44,484 nt of DNA from Streptomyces otsuchiensis (GTDB taxonomy: Bacteria > Actinomycetota > Actinomycetes > Streptomycetales > Streptomycetaceae), in the NCBI RefSeq assembly GCF_004305975.1, contig NZ_BHZI01000009.1, positions 1 through 44,484 on the forward strand, given 5' to 3'. Below the pieces are notes generated by a model that searched no databases, had not been told where the DNA came from, and saw nothing but the letters and a program-made list of their open reading frames with translations. The position numbers and the translations under genes are program-made. Shown here piece after piece: positions 7,204-14,580 of this stretch (the first letter of the stretch is position 1; each line of letters starts with the position of its first letter).

Positions 7204-8121
7204 ATGAGTTCTTGGCAGGGGGGACCGCAGTGGAGTCCCGGAGATCCACAGTGGGGGCAGCAGCCCCCCACCACGTCCGCGCCGGACTGGGACCAGCTGG
7301 CGGCTGAGGCCGACCAGCGGCGCAAGCGCAAGCGGCTGCTGGTGATCGGGGGCGGAGCCGCGGCCACGCTGGCGATCGGCGCTGCCGTGGCCTTCGGCAT
7401 CGTGCGCGAGAGCGGCGGTGACGACGATGTCGCGGGAGGCCGGAACGCCACGTCCGACCCGGCCGCGGCGGATTCGCCCAGTGACAGCCCCTCCCCGGAG
7501 CCCAGCTTCGAGGAGACCTCGCTGCCCCCGCTGCCCAAGCCGCGGGAGTTCATCACCGACGCCGACAAGGACATCGCGCCGTTCAGCGCCGAGTCCTTCT
7601 TCGCGGGCGAGACCATGGAGATCGACGACCGCGAGTACACGCGCCGGGCGGTGGCGGACTCCGACAGCTGTGTGGACGGCGCGACCGTCGCGCTGGGCGA
7701 GGTGCTCTCCGAGCACGGCTGCTCGAGGCTGGTCCGGGCCACCTTCACCGGGGGCTCGGTCGCGGTGACCGTCGGCGTCGCGCAGTTCCCCACGGAGACC
7801 GACGCACAGGCGGCCAAGGAGGCGGCGGCGTCCCACATCACGGCTCTGACCAGCGGCGACGCCCCGGCGTTCTGTGAGCGCGGCGGCTGCCGGACCACCA
7901 AGAACCAGGTGGGCCGCTACGCGTACTTCACCATCGCGGGCAACAGCGACAACACCCCCGACCGCGGAGACGGGACCCCCGCGCAGCAGGCGGCCCGGGA
8001 CGGCAACCAGCACGCCCACGCCCGGATCGTCCAGCGCGGCGAGAACCAGGCGTCGGAGTCGGCCGACGCGATCATCCGCGAGCGCAACAGCGGCGGCGCG
8101 GGCGAGGAGGCCGAGGACTGA
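7204..8121 (+). CDS. Single-pass membrane protein with extracellular domain, unknown function
   Basis: 305 residues. Residues 1-35 are Trp/Gln/Pro-rich (MSSWQGGPQWSPGDPQWG). A basic RRKRKR stretch at 39-44 precedes one hydrophobic helix at about 45-67, which predicts an inside N-terminus and an extracellular remainder. Residues 72-105 are a Ser/Pro/Asp-rich linker. The C-terminal domain has four cysteines in two pairs (DSC...HGC and FC...GGC), consistent with disulphides outside the cell. No enzyme motif is visible. It diverges from the ABC-F gene across a 135-bp gap and converges on truA. I recognise it only as a conserved-looking actinobacterial hypothetical. Confidence 0.85.
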   Translation: MSSWQGGPQWSPGDPQWGQQPPTTSAPDWDQLAAEADQRRKRKRLLVIGGGAAATLAIGAAVAFGIVRESGGDDDVAGGRNATSDPAAADSPSDSPSPEPSFEETSLPPLPKPREFITDADKDIAPFSAESFFAGETMEIDDREYTRRAVADSDSCVDGATVALGEVLSEHGCSRLVRATFTGGSVAVTVGVAQFPTETDAQAAKEAAASHITALTSGDAPAFCERGGCRTTKNQVGRYAYFTIAGNSDNTPDRGDGTPAQQAARDGNQHAHARIVQRGENQASESADAIIRERNSGGAGEEAED

Positions 8122-8156
8122 GCCACCGGGTTCGGGCCGTGCACCGGCGGTGGCTC
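8120..8156. terminator. Terminator between converging genes
   Basis: GAGCCACCG pairs with CGGTGGCTC (9 bp) around an internal loop, overlapping the stop of the plus-strand gene and 17 bases beyond the truA stop. It can serve both strands. Confidence 0.6.
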
Positions 8157-8172
8157 CTCGCCCCGCCGGTGG

Positions 8173-9078
8173 TCAGCAGCAGCCGCCGGACACCGGGAGC
8201 GTGCGACGGTTGCGCGCCTCCCGGTTACGGGCGGCCAGCAGCTCCGCCGAGGGGTAGCCGACCTCCTCCAGCGTCAGCCCGTGCGGCCGGACCACGTGCA
8301 CCGCGGAGTCGCGCACCCGGGCGGCCAGCACCTCGGACGCCCAGCCCGGAGGCCGGTGACCGTCGCCCACGAACAGCATCGCGCCCACGAGCGAGCGCAC
8401 CATGTTGTGGCAGAACGCGTCGGCCTGGACCGTCGCCTCCAGCACCCCGTCGGGGTGCCGCTCCCACTCCAGCCGCCGCAGGGTGCGGATCGTCGTGGCC
8501 CCCTCGCGCTTCTTGCAGAACGCGGCGAAGTCGTGCTCGCCCAGCAGGCCCGCCGCGGCCTCGTTCATGGCGTCGAGGTCGAGCGGCCAGTTGTGCCACA
8601 GCACGTGCCCGCGCCGCAGCGGGTCCACCCCGCCGGGGTGGTCGCTGACCCGGTAGGCGTAGCGGCGCCACACGGCCGAGAAGCGGGCGTTGAAGTGCTC
8701 GGGGGCCGCCGCCACCCGCCACACCCGCACGTCCTGCGGCAGCCTGCCCGCCAGCCGCCGCAGCAGCTTGTCGTGCTGCTCGGCCCAGACCTCCTCGGGC
8801 AGGTCCACGTGGGCCACCTGCCCACGGGCGTGGACGCCCGCGTCGGTGCGCCCGGCGACCGTCAGCTCGTATCGCTCCGGGGAGCGGGTGACGACGCGCA
8901 GCGCCTCCTCCAGCTCCTCCTGCACCGTGCGGCGGCCGCCCTTCTGCCGCGCCCAGCCGGAGAAGCCGGCACCGTCGTAGGCGAGGTCCAGCCGCACCCG
9001 GACCATGCCGGGCGCCACGTCGTCCCGGTGGCCCCGCGCGGCCCCGTCGGCCGTCCCGTCCTGTTCGTGCCGCTCCAC
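8173..9078 (-). CDS. truA: tRNA pseudouridine(38-40) synthase
   Basis: Makes pseudouridine at positions 38-40 of the tRNA anticodon stem-loop. The family core is clear: [19 protein letters not shown], the catalytic aspartate in [18 protein letters not shown], and [14 protein letters not shown]. The start is ambiguous. GTG at 9078 has CGGAGGAC 6-8 bases upstream and gives 301 residues; GTG at 9102 with GAGGGA gives 309; ATG at 9006 gives 277 but lacks a good ribosome site. Frames open further upstream are Arg/Gly-rich and look non-coding. It follows rplQ, the usual actinobacterial position, but is separated from it by a terminator. Confidence 0.95.
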   Translation of the reverse strand: MERHEQDGTADGAARGHRDDVAPGMVRVRLDLAYDGAGFSGWARQKGGRRTVQEELEEALRVVTRSPERYELTVAGRTDAGVHARGQVAHVDLPEEVWAEQHDKLLRRLAGRLPQDVRVWRVAAAPEHFNARFSAVWRRYAYRVSDHPGGVDPLRRGHVLWHNWPLDLDAMNEAAAGLLGEHDFAAFCKKREGATTIRTLRRLEWERHPDGVLEATVQADAFCHNMVRSLVGAMLFVGDGHRPPGWASEVLAARVRDSAVHVVRPHGLTLEEVGYPSAELLAARNREARNRRTLPVSGGCC

Positions 9079-9146
9079 CCCGGCGTCCTCCGCTTCCCGC
9101 ACGTTCGTCCCTCGCCTCGTCACGTCCTGCCCGTCCCGCCCACGTC

Positions 9147-9205
9147 CCGCGCCACCGCGCCCGACCGACCGCCCGCCCGACCGCGCCACCGCGCCCGACC
9201 GACCG
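9147..9205. repeat. Two-copy direct repeat upstream of truA
   Basis: A 25-base sequence (core CCACCGCGCCCGACCGACCG) occurs at 9147-9171 and again, identical, at 9181-9205: a 34-bp period. It lies in the truA leader region between rplQ and truA. Confidence 0.7.
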
Positions 9206-9236
9206 CGCCACACACCCCGCACCGGCCACGGACGGC

Positions 9237-9274
9237 GAACGGGCCCGCCCCCTGGTGTGGGGGCGGGCCCGTTC
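9237..9274 (-). terminator. Terminator after rplQ
   Basis: A perfect 16-bp stem (GAACGGGCCCGCCCCC/GGGGGCGGGCCCGTTC) with loop TGGTGT, 25 bases after the rplQ stop. It closes the alpha operon and separates truA. Confidence 0.85.
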
Positions 9275-9299
9275 GACGAGCGGAGTCCGGGCGCCTGGA

Positions 9300-9794
9300 T
9301 CAGGCGTCCTTCTTCTCCTCGTCCTTGGCCTCGGTGCCCTCGGCCTCGGCGGCGTCGGACTTCTTCGCCAGCGAGTCCTCCTTCACCGCGCGCTGGGTGG
9401 CGGCCTCGGCCTCGCCGACCGCCTCCTGCTGCACGGTCAGGGCCTCCACCAGCTCGATGACCGCCATCGGGGCGTTGTCGCCACGACGGGGACCGATCTT
9501 GGTGATCCGGGTGTAGCCACCCGGACGGTTGGCGAACTGCGGACCGATCTCGGTGAAGAGCGAGTGGACCACGCTCTTGTCACGGATGGTCTGCATCACC
9601 TGGCGGCGGTTGTGCAGGTCGCCCTTGCGCGCCTTGGTGATCAGGCGCTCGGCCAGCGGGCGGAGCCGGCGGGCCTTGGCCTCGGTGGTCTTGATGCGGC
9701 CGTGCTCGAACAGCGCCGTGGCGAGGTTCGCCAGCATCATCCGCTCGTGGGCGGGGCCACCGCCCAGCCGGCGGCCCTTGGTGGGCTTCGGCAT
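9300..9794 (-). CDS. rplQ: 50S ribosomal protein L17
   Basis: 164 residues, start at [12 protein letters not shown] with GGAGAAACACC before the ATG. The L17 core ([39 protein letters not shown]) fills residues 15-55. The C-terminal 45 residues are an acidic, Lys/Glu/Ala-rich extension ([15 protein letters not shown]) usual in actinobacteria and absent from E. coli L17. It follows rpoA as in most bacteria, but two strong hairpins lie in the 173-bp gap between them. Confidence 0.98.
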   Translation of the reverse strand: MPKPTKGRRLGGGPAHERMMLANLATALFEHGRIKTTEAKARRLRPLAERLITKARKGDLHNRRQVMQTIRDKSVVHSLFTEIGPQFANRPGGYTRITKIGPRRGDNAPMAVIELVEALTVQQEAVGEAEAATQRAVKEDSLAKKSDAAEAEGTEAKDEEKKDA

Positions 9795-9845
9795 GGTGTT
9801 TCTCCTCCGTGTCTGCACCGGCCGTGTCAGGTACCGATGTCAGGG

Positions 9846-9873
9846 CCCGCGCGGGCGGATCTGCCCACGCGGG
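9846..9873 (-). terminator. Hairpin in the rpoA-rplQ gap (proximal to rplQ)
   Basis: CCCGCGCGGGC pairs with GCCCACGCGGG across a 6-base loop: 11 bp including one wobble on the transcript. It may be an attenuator or RNA-processing site rather than a full terminator, since rplQ follows. Confidence 0.5.
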
Positions 9874-9906
9874 TCTCCGGGCGAGCCCGGAAGTCAGGGT
9901 GCTGCA

Positions 9907-9935
9907 CGGCGGGCGGGCACAGGGCCCGCCCGCCG
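9907..9935 (-). terminator. Hairpin directly after rpoA
   Basis: A perfect 12-bp stem CGGCGGGCGGGC/GCCCGCCCGCCG with loop ACAGG, 32 bases after the rpoA stop. Partial termination here would let RpoA and L17 levels differ. Confidence 0.6.
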
Positions 9936-9967
9936 GCCGCCGCGGACCGGCTCGGGAGCCGGACCGC

Positions 9968-10990
9968 TCAGTACTGCTCGGTCTCGACGAAGCCGGTGTC
10001 GCCGTCGTCGTCGGCGCCGAAGGCGTCGGCGGCGGTGGTCGGGTCGAATCCGGGCGGGCTGTCCTTGAGGGCCAGGCCCATGCCGGCCAGCTTCGCCTTG
10101 ACCTCGTCGATCGACTTGGCGCCGAAGTTGCGGATGTCGAGCAGGTCCGCCTCGGAGCGGGCCACCAGCTCGCCCACCGAGTGGATGCCCTCACGCTTGA
10201 GGCAGTTGTAGGAGCGGACAGTCAGCTCCAGCTCCTCGATCGGCAGCGCCAGATCGGCGGCGAGCGCCGCGTCGGTCGGCGAGGGGCCCATGTCGATGCC
10301 CTCGGCGTCGACGTTGAGCTCACGCGCCAGGCCGAACAGCTCGACCAGGGTCTTACCGGCGGACGCCATGGCGTCACGCGGACGCATGGCCTCCTTGGTC
10401 TCGACGTCGACGATCAGCTTGTCGAAGTCGGTCCGCTGCTCGACTCGGGTCGCCTCGACCTTGTAGGTGACCTTGAGCACCGGGCTGTAGATGGAGTCGA
10501 CCGGGATGCGGCCGATCTCCTGGCCCGCCTGCTTGTTCTGGACGGCCGAGACGTAGCCGCGACCGCGCTCGACGGTCAGCTCCATCTCCAGCTTGCCCTT
10601 GGCGTTCAGCGTGGCCAGGACCAGGTCGGGGTTGTGCACCTCGACACCGGCCGGGGGCGCGATGTCGGCGGCGGTGACCAGGCCGGGGCCCTGCTTGCGC
10701 AGGTACATCACGACCGGCTCGTCGTGCTCCGAGGAGACGACCAGCTGCTTGATGTTGAGGATGAGGTCGGTGACGTCCTCCTTGACGCCCGGCACGGTGG
10801 TGAACTCGTGCAGGACCCCGTCGATCCGGATGCTGGTGACGGCGGCACCGGGGATCGAGGAGAGCAGCGTGCGGCGCAGGGAGTTGCCGAGGGTGTAGCC
10901 GAAGCCCGGCTCCAGCGGCTCGATCACGAACCGCGAGCGGAACTCGTCGACGACCTCTTCGGTCAGGGAGGGACGCTGAGCGATCAGCAT
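9968..10990 (-). CDS. rpoA: RNA polymerase alpha subunit
   Basis: 340 residues. The N-terminal assembly domain (about 1-235) has [31 protein letters not shown] and the [11 protein letters not shown] end. A linker precedes the C-terminal domain (about 250-315; [27 protein letters not shown] and [12 protein letters not shown]), which binds UP-element DNA and activators. The tail is acidic. ATG start at 10990 with GGAG upstream. It lies between rpsK and rplQ; no rpsD is present in this cluster, as is normal in Streptomyces. Confidence 0.99.
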   Translation of the reverse strand: MLIAQRPSLTEEVVDEFRSRFVIEPLEPGFGYTLGNSLRRTLLSSIPGAAVTSIRIDGVLHEFTTVPGVKEDVTDLILNIKQLVVSSEHDEPVVMYLRKQGPGLVTAADIAPPAGVEVHNPDLVLATLNAKGKLEMELTVERGRGYVSAVQNKQAGQEIGRIPVDSIYSPVLKVTYKVEATRVEQRTDFDKLIVDVETKEAMRPRDAMASAGKTLVELFGLARELNVDAEGIDMGPSPTDAALAADLALPIEELELTVRSYNCLKREGIHSVGELVARSEADLLDIRNFGAKSIDEVKAKLAGMGLALKDSPPGFDPTTAADAFGADDDGDTGFVETEQY

Positions 10991-11063
10991 GGGTGATGAC
11001 TCCAGTCTCCGGCACCCACTATTTGATGCCGGGCCAGACGACAGCGAGTGTCGTACTCCGTGG

Positions 11064-11120
11064 TGGTGCGAGATGGTGCGGTACTGCGGTACTGCGGTGG
11101 TGCGGTACTGCGGTGGTGCG
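11064..11120. repeat. Short tandem repeats in the rpsK-rpoA gap
   Basis: Units of GGTGGTGCGGTACTGC: copies at 11073-11087 (first base lost, one change), a half unit GGTACTGC at 11088-11095, a full unit at 11096-11111 and a partial one at 11112-11120. On the rpoA transcript they read as repeats of GCAGTACCGCACCACC. Confidence 0.75.
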
Positions 11121-11149
11121 CCGTGGCGGAGCGCCCCGCTCTGCCACGG
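11121..11149 (-). other. Hairpin next to the rpsK-rpoA repeats
   Basis: CCGTGGC-GAGC arms pair through 11 bp with one mismatch around a GGGGC loop. It abuts the tandem repeats on the rpoA leader RNA. Confidence 0.45.
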
Positions 11150-11183
11150 TACGGCCTCCCCCGCCGAACGGGAGAACCCGCGA

Positions 11184-11215
11184 GGGGCGGGCCCGCCTCG
11201 CGGCGGACCCGCCCC
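11184..11215 (-). terminator. Strong hairpin between rpsK and rpoA
   Basis: A 14-bp stem on the transcript, GGGGCGGGUCCGCC with GGCGGGCCCGCCCC, one G-U pair, loop GCGA. As strong as the operon-end terminators in this window, so it should terminate or attenuate transcription before rpoA unless read through. Confidence 0.6.
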
Positions 11216-11247
11216 CGGGTACGAACGGCGTCCCGGTCACCCGGGGG

Positions 11248-11267
11248 CCACCCGGCGGACCGGGTGG
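11248..11267 (-). other. Hairpin just after the rpsK stop
   Basis: A perfect 8-bp stem CCACCCGG/CCGGGTGG with a 4-base loop, about 10 bases past the rpsK stop. It may act with the larger hairpin at 11184-11215. Confidence 0.5.
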
Positions 11268-11276
11268 TGCCGGGCG

Positions 11277-11681
11277 TCAGACGCGGCGGCGCTTGGGCGG
11301 GCGGCAGCCGTTGTGCGGGGTGGGGGTGACGTCCTGGATGGAGCCGACCTCCAGGCCGGTGGCCTGGAGCGAGCGGATCGCGGTCTCACGGCCGGAGCCG
11401 GGACCCTTGACGAAGACGTCGACCTTGCGCATGCCGTGCTCCTGCGCGCGGCGGGCGGCCGACTCGGCGGCCATCTGCGCGGCGAACGGAGTGGACTTGC
11501 GCGAGCCCTTGAAGCCGACGTGGCCGGCAGAGGCCCAGGAGATCACGTTCCCGGTCGGGTCGGTGATCGAGACGATCGTGTTGTTGAACGTGCTCTTGAT
11601 GTGAGCGTGCCCGTGGGCGACGTTCTTCTTCTCCTTGCGGCGCACCTTCTTGGCGCCGGCCGTACGGCCCTTCGGAGGCAT
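11277..11681 (-). CDS. rpsK: 30S ribosomal protein S11
   Basis: 134 residues with a basic N-terminus ([20 protein letters not shown]) and the S11 core: [39 protein letters not shown] and the C-terminal [19 protein letters not shown]11 shapes the platform near the mRNA exit. It follows rpsM by 68 bases and precedes rpoA by 286 bases full of hairpins and repeats. Confidence 0.99.
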   Translation of the reverse strand: MPPKGRTAGAKKVRRKEKKNVAHGHAHIKSTFNNTIVSITDPTGNVISWASAGHVGFKGSRKSTPFAAQMAAESAARRAQEHGMRKVDVFVKGPGSGRETAIRSLQATGLEVGSIQDVTPTPHNGCRPPKRRRV

Positions 11682-11749
11682 ATGGATGTACTCCCGTGGA
11701 GGTGGTCGGTCCTGTGCACACGGACCTGAGAATCAGAGACCGGTGAGGA

Positions 11750-12130
11750 CTACTTCTTGCCCGGCTTCTTCTTGCCGGCGATCGCGCGACGCGGGCCCTT
11801 GCGGGTGCGGGCGTTGGTCTTGGTGCGCTGGCCGTGGACCGGCAGGCCCCGACGGTGACGCAGACCCTCGTAGCAGCCGATCTCGACCTTGCGGCGGATG
11901 TCGGCCTGGATCTCGCGACGGAGGTCACCCTCGGTCTTGAAGTTGGCGTCCACGTAGTCGCGGAGCTTGACGAGGTCTTCCTCGTCGAGGTCGCGAACGC
12001 GGGTGTCGGGGCTGATGCCCGTGCTGCTCAGGGTCTCCTTGGCCAGCGTGCGGCCGATCCCGAACACGTAGGTCAGAGCGACCTCGACGCGCTTTTCGCG
12101 CGGGAGGTCAACGCCTGCGAGGCGTGCCAT
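11750..12130 (-). CDS. rpsM: 30S ribosomal protein S13
   Basis: 126 residues beginning [21 protein letters not shown], with the GIGRTLAKE helix-turn region and the [20 protein letters not shown] segment, ending in a Lys-rich tail. S13 contacts 23S rRNA and P-site tRNA through bridge B1. It follows rpmJ with a 192-bp gap that contains two hairpins. Confidence 0.99.
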   Translation of the reverse strand: MARLAGVDLPREKRVEVALTYVFGIGRTLAKETLSSTGISPDTRVRDLDEEDLVKLRDYVDANFKTEGDLRREIQADIRRKVEIGCYEGLRHRRGLPVHGQRTKTNARTRKGPRRAIAGKKKPGKK

Positions 12131-12198
12131 CTACGGCTCCATGTATTCGTCGGAGGTCTTCCGCAGCACCGTTCCCGTAAGTGTGTTACGAGCCGGGT

Positions 12199-12245
12199 CC
12201 CCGGCCTCCGACCGGGGGTGTCGCCGCCGCGCGGACGCGGTGGCG
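12199..12245 (-). other. Two hairpins in the rpmJ-rpsM gap
   Basis: CCCCGG/CCGGGG (12199-12217) and CGCCGCCGCG/CGCGGTGGCG (12222-12245, one non-pairing position, loop CGGA). They are back to back about 70-115 bases upstream of rpsM and could attenuate or protect the transcript. Confidence 0.45.
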
Positions 12246-12322
12246 GGTGTCTGCGTATTAAGGGTGATGTCGCGTGATGCGTGCGTCGCGCGAAGCTGCC
12301 GCGAGAAGTGCGGGCGGCTGCG

Positions 12323-12436
12323 TCAGCCCTGGCGCTGCTTGTGGCGCAGGTTGTCGCAGATGACCATGACCCGGCCGTGGCGGCGGATCACCTTGCACTT
12401 GTCGCAGATCTTCTTGACGCTCGGCTTGACCTTCAT
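12323..12436 (-). CDS. rpmJ: 50S ribosomal protein L36
   Basis: 37 residues, [20 protein letters not shown] and so on. The zinc ribbon ligands Cys11, Cys14, Cys27 and His32 are all present, so this is the zinc-dependent (C+) form. It lies between infA and rpsM in the classic order. Confidence 0.98.
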   Translation of the reverse strand: MKVKPSVKKICDKCKVIRRHGRVMVICDNLRHKQRQG

Positions 12437-12494
12437 GAGGTGAGGTTCTCCGGGACTTGATGATCTACGGATCTCCCCGCAGGGGCGCGGGGAC

Positions 12495-12716
12495 CTACTT
12501 GTAGCGGTAGACGATCCGCCCGCGGGTCAGGTCGTAGGGAGAGAGCTCCACCACGACCCGGTCGTCGGGAAGAATACGGATGTAGTGCATCCGCATCTTG
12601 CCGCTGATGTGCGCGAGGACCTGGTGCCCGTTCTGGAGCTCCACTTTGAACATGGCGTTCGGCAGAGACTCGACGACGGTGCCCTCGATCTCGATGGCCC
12701 CTTGTTTTTTGGCCAT
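12495..12716 (-). CDS. infA: Translation initiation factor IF-1
   Basis: 73 residues starting [20 protein letters not shown] and ending RGRIVYRYK, a single S1-type OB fold. IF-1 occupies the ribosomal A site during initiation. The ATG at 12716 sets the usual length; an in-frame extension upstream is not conserved-looking. It heads the infA-rpmJ-rpsM-rpsK-rpoA-rplQ cluster and has a promoter candidate about 75 bases upstream. Confidence 0.98.
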   Translation of the reverse strand: MAKKQGAIEIEGTVVESLPNAMFKVELQNGHQVLAHISGKMRMHYIRILPDDRVVVELSPYDLTRGRIVYRYK

Positions 12717-12790
12717 ACTTGAGCGCTTCACCTTCCGGGATCGGCTACCTGGACAGCCCTCATACATAGGTGTACCAGGACCGACGCACC

Positions 12791-12796
12791 AGTCTA
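12791..12796 (-). promoter_or_regulatory. infA promoter -10 box
   Basis: TAGACT on the minus strand is a perfect HrdB -10. The -35 at 18 bp, TTCGTC, is weak. It lies in the 232-bp gap between map and infA, after a map terminator, which supports an independent promoter. Confidence 0.4.
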
Positions 12797-12911
12797 CGGT
12801 ACGTCGCCCGAAAAGACGAATCCCGTATGTATTCCCCACCGGCCCCCGGGATATGCACGCGATCCCGCGGTCTCCCGCGACGGCGCACACCGTACATCCG
12901 GACGAGGGATG

Positions 12912-12943
12912 AGACGGCGGTGCGGCCCTTGCCGCCCCCGTCT
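12912..12943 (-). terminator. Hairpin after map
   Basis: AGACGG/CCGTCT outer arms and GCGGC/GCCGC inner arms with loop AAGG, starting 6 bases after the map stop. It separates map from the infA operon. Confidence 0.5.
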
Positions 12944-12948
12944 GAGCT

Positions 12949-13785
12949 TCAGGCCAGCGGGTCCGGCGCCACGGTGACGCCCAGCTCGGCCAGCCGCGCC
13001 CGCCCGCCGTCGGGAGCGGTCAGCACCAGCGGACCGTCCTCGGTCAGCGCGACGGAGTGCTCCCAGTGCGCCGCCCAGGTGCCGTCGTCGGTCTTGACCG
13101 TCCAGTCGTCCTCCAGGACGTGGGTCCGGGCGGTGCCGAGCGAGATCATCGGCTCGATCGCCAGGCACATCCCCGGGACCAGCTTCGGTCCCCGGCCGCG
13201 GCGGCGCTCGACGTAGTTCAGCACGTGCGGGTCCATGTGCATCTCGCTGCCGATGCCGTGGCCGCCGTACTCCTCGATGATCCCGTAGCGGCCCGAGGCG
13301 GGCTTGGGGCGGCTGCGGACGAGGTTCTGGACGGCCCGGGAGATGTCCACCAGCCGGTTGCCCTCACGCATCGCCGCGAGCCCGGCCCACAGCGAGTCCT
13401 CGGTGACCCGGCTCAGCTCCAGCAGCTGCGGGTCGTGGCCCTCCCCGACGAAGACGGTCACGGCGGCGTCCGCGTGCCAGCCGTCGACGATCGCGCCGGC
13501 GTCGATGGAGAGCAGGTCGCCGGAGTTCAGCGTCTCGGCGTCGGAGGGGATGCCGTGCACGACGACGTCGTTGACCGAGGTGCAGATGTTTCCGGGGAAG
13601 CCGCCGTAGCCGAGGAAGTTCGGCTTGGCGCCGTGGTCGGCGAGGACCTGGGCGGCGATCCGGTCCAGCTCCCCGGTGGTGGCCCCCGGCACCGCGGCCT
13701 CGGAGCACCGGCGGTGCATCTCCGCCACCACCAGACCGGCGGCACGCATGCTGGCGATCTGCTGGGGGTTCTTGAGTTCCACCAT
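12949..13785 (-). CDS. map: Methionine aminopeptidase type I
   Basis: Removes the N-terminal Met from new proteins. 278 residues from [20 protein letters not shown]. Metal-ligand and substrate motifs visible are [16 protein letters not shown] (Asp ligands), [12 protein letters not shown] (His ligand) and CLAIEPM (Glu ligand). GTGTGAGGAACCCCCG before the ATG gives the ribosome site. It follows adk across a 135-bp gap that carries a strong hairpin; the secY-adk-map order is standard for actinobacteria. Confidence 0.97.
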   Translation of the reverse strand: MVELKNPQQIASMRAAGLVVAEMHRRCSEAAVPGATTGELDRIAAQVLADHGAKPNFLGYGGFPGNICTSVNDVVVHGIPSDAETLNSGDLLSIDAGAIVDGWHADAAVTVFVGEGHDPQLLELSRVTEDSLWAGLAAMREGNRLVDISRAVQNLVRSRPKPASGRYGIIEEYGGHGIGSEMHMDPHVLNYVERRRGRGPKLVPGMCLAIEPMISLGTARTHVLEDDWTVKTDDGTWAAHWEHSVALTEDGPLVLTAPDGGRARLAELGVTVAPDPLA

Positions 13786-13871
13786 CGGGGGTTCCTCACA
13801 CATTCGGCGGCGTCGGGCGCAAGGCTACGGCCGTGGCGCCCGGCGGGGGCACCACGGCCGGGGCCGTGCGG

Positions 13872-13898
13872 GGCCGGCGGGCACGGGGCCCGCCGGCC
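13872..13898 (-). terminator. Hairpin between adk and map
   Basis: A perfect 11-bp stem GGCCGGCGGGC/GCCCGCCGGCC with loop ACGGG, 22 bases after the adk stop. Very like the hairpin after rpoA (loop ACAGG). Confidence 0.6.
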
Positions 13899-13920
13899 GG
13901 AAGGGCGGTGGTGACGCCGC

Positions 13921-14580
13921 TCAGGCGGCGTCGCCGGAGCGGAGCGCCGCGAGCGCCCGCTGGGTGACCTCGGGGACCGCGCCGAGCGCGGACAGCGTCA
14001 CCACGAGACCCTGCTCGCGGTAGTAGTCGATGATCGGCTCGGTCTCCTGGTGGTAGACCTCCAGGCGCTTGCGAACCGTCTCCTCGCTGTCGTCCTCGCG
14101 CTGGTACAGCTCGCCACCGCAGACGTCGCAGACGTCCTCGACGGCCGGCTTGGAGTACTCGGCGTGGAAGATGTGGCTGCTGTCCTTGCGGCACATCCGG
14201 CGGCCGGCGATCCGGCGGACCACCTCTTCCTCCGGGACCTCCAGGTCCAGCACACCGTCCAGGGCGAGCCCGGCCTCCTCCAGCTGCTTGTCCAGCGACC
14301 TCGCCTGCGCGATGTTGCGCGGGAAACCGTCCAGGAGGAAGCCGTCCTCGGCGTCCGGCTGCGCCATGCGCTCCGTCGCCATCCCCACGGTGATCTCGTC
14401 CGGCACCAGGTTGCCCTCGCGCATGTAGCGCTGGGCCTCGCGCCCGAGCTCGGTGCCCTGGCTGATGTTGGCGCGGAAGAGGTCTCCGGTGGAGATGTGC
14501 GGGATGCCGAGGTTCTCGGCGAGCAGCGCGGCCTGCGTGCCCTTGCCCGCACCGGGCGGTCCGACGAGGACGATTCTCAT
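13921..14580 (-). CDS. adk: Adenylate kinase
   Basis: 219 residues. P-loop GPPGAGKGTQ at 7-16, then DLFRANI, LLDGFPRNIAQA (AMP site), GRRMCRKDSSH and VCDVCGG in the LID domain. The LID therefore carries a Cys/His/Cys2 set suited to zinc, as in many Gram-positive enzymes. It interconverts ATP + AMP and 2 ADP. Its ATG overlaps the secY stop by one base, so the two are translationally coupled. Confidence 0.98.
   Translation of the reverse strand: MRIVLVGPPGAGKGTQAALLAENLGIPHISTGDLFRANISQGTELGREAQRYMREGNLVPDEITVGMATERMAQPDAEDGFLLDGFPRNIAQARSLDKQLEEAGLALDGVLDLEVPEEEVVRRIAGRRMCRKDSSHIFHAEYSKPAVEDVCDVCGGELYQREDDSEETVRKRLEVYHQETEPIIDYYREQGLVVTLSALGAVPEVTQRALAALRSGDAA

Noticed and set aside
9079-9222. 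N-terminal extension of truA up to 9222
   Set aside because: Arg/Gly-rich, covers the direct repeats, and far exceeds the family length; better ribosome sites exist at 9078 and 9102.
11064-11120. CRISPR-like repeats
   Set aside because: Units are about 16 bp, adjacent, without unique spacers.
11221-11230. A single LytTR-like 9-mer in the rpsK-rpoA gap (another lies at about 41331 in the rpsL leader)
   Set aside because: Isolated copies without the 22-bp partner are expected by chance in GC-rich DNA.
11019-11240. A 73-codon minus-strand frame in the rpsK-rpoA gap
   Set aside because: Made of the tandem repeats and hairpins (RTTAVPHH units); no ribosome site.
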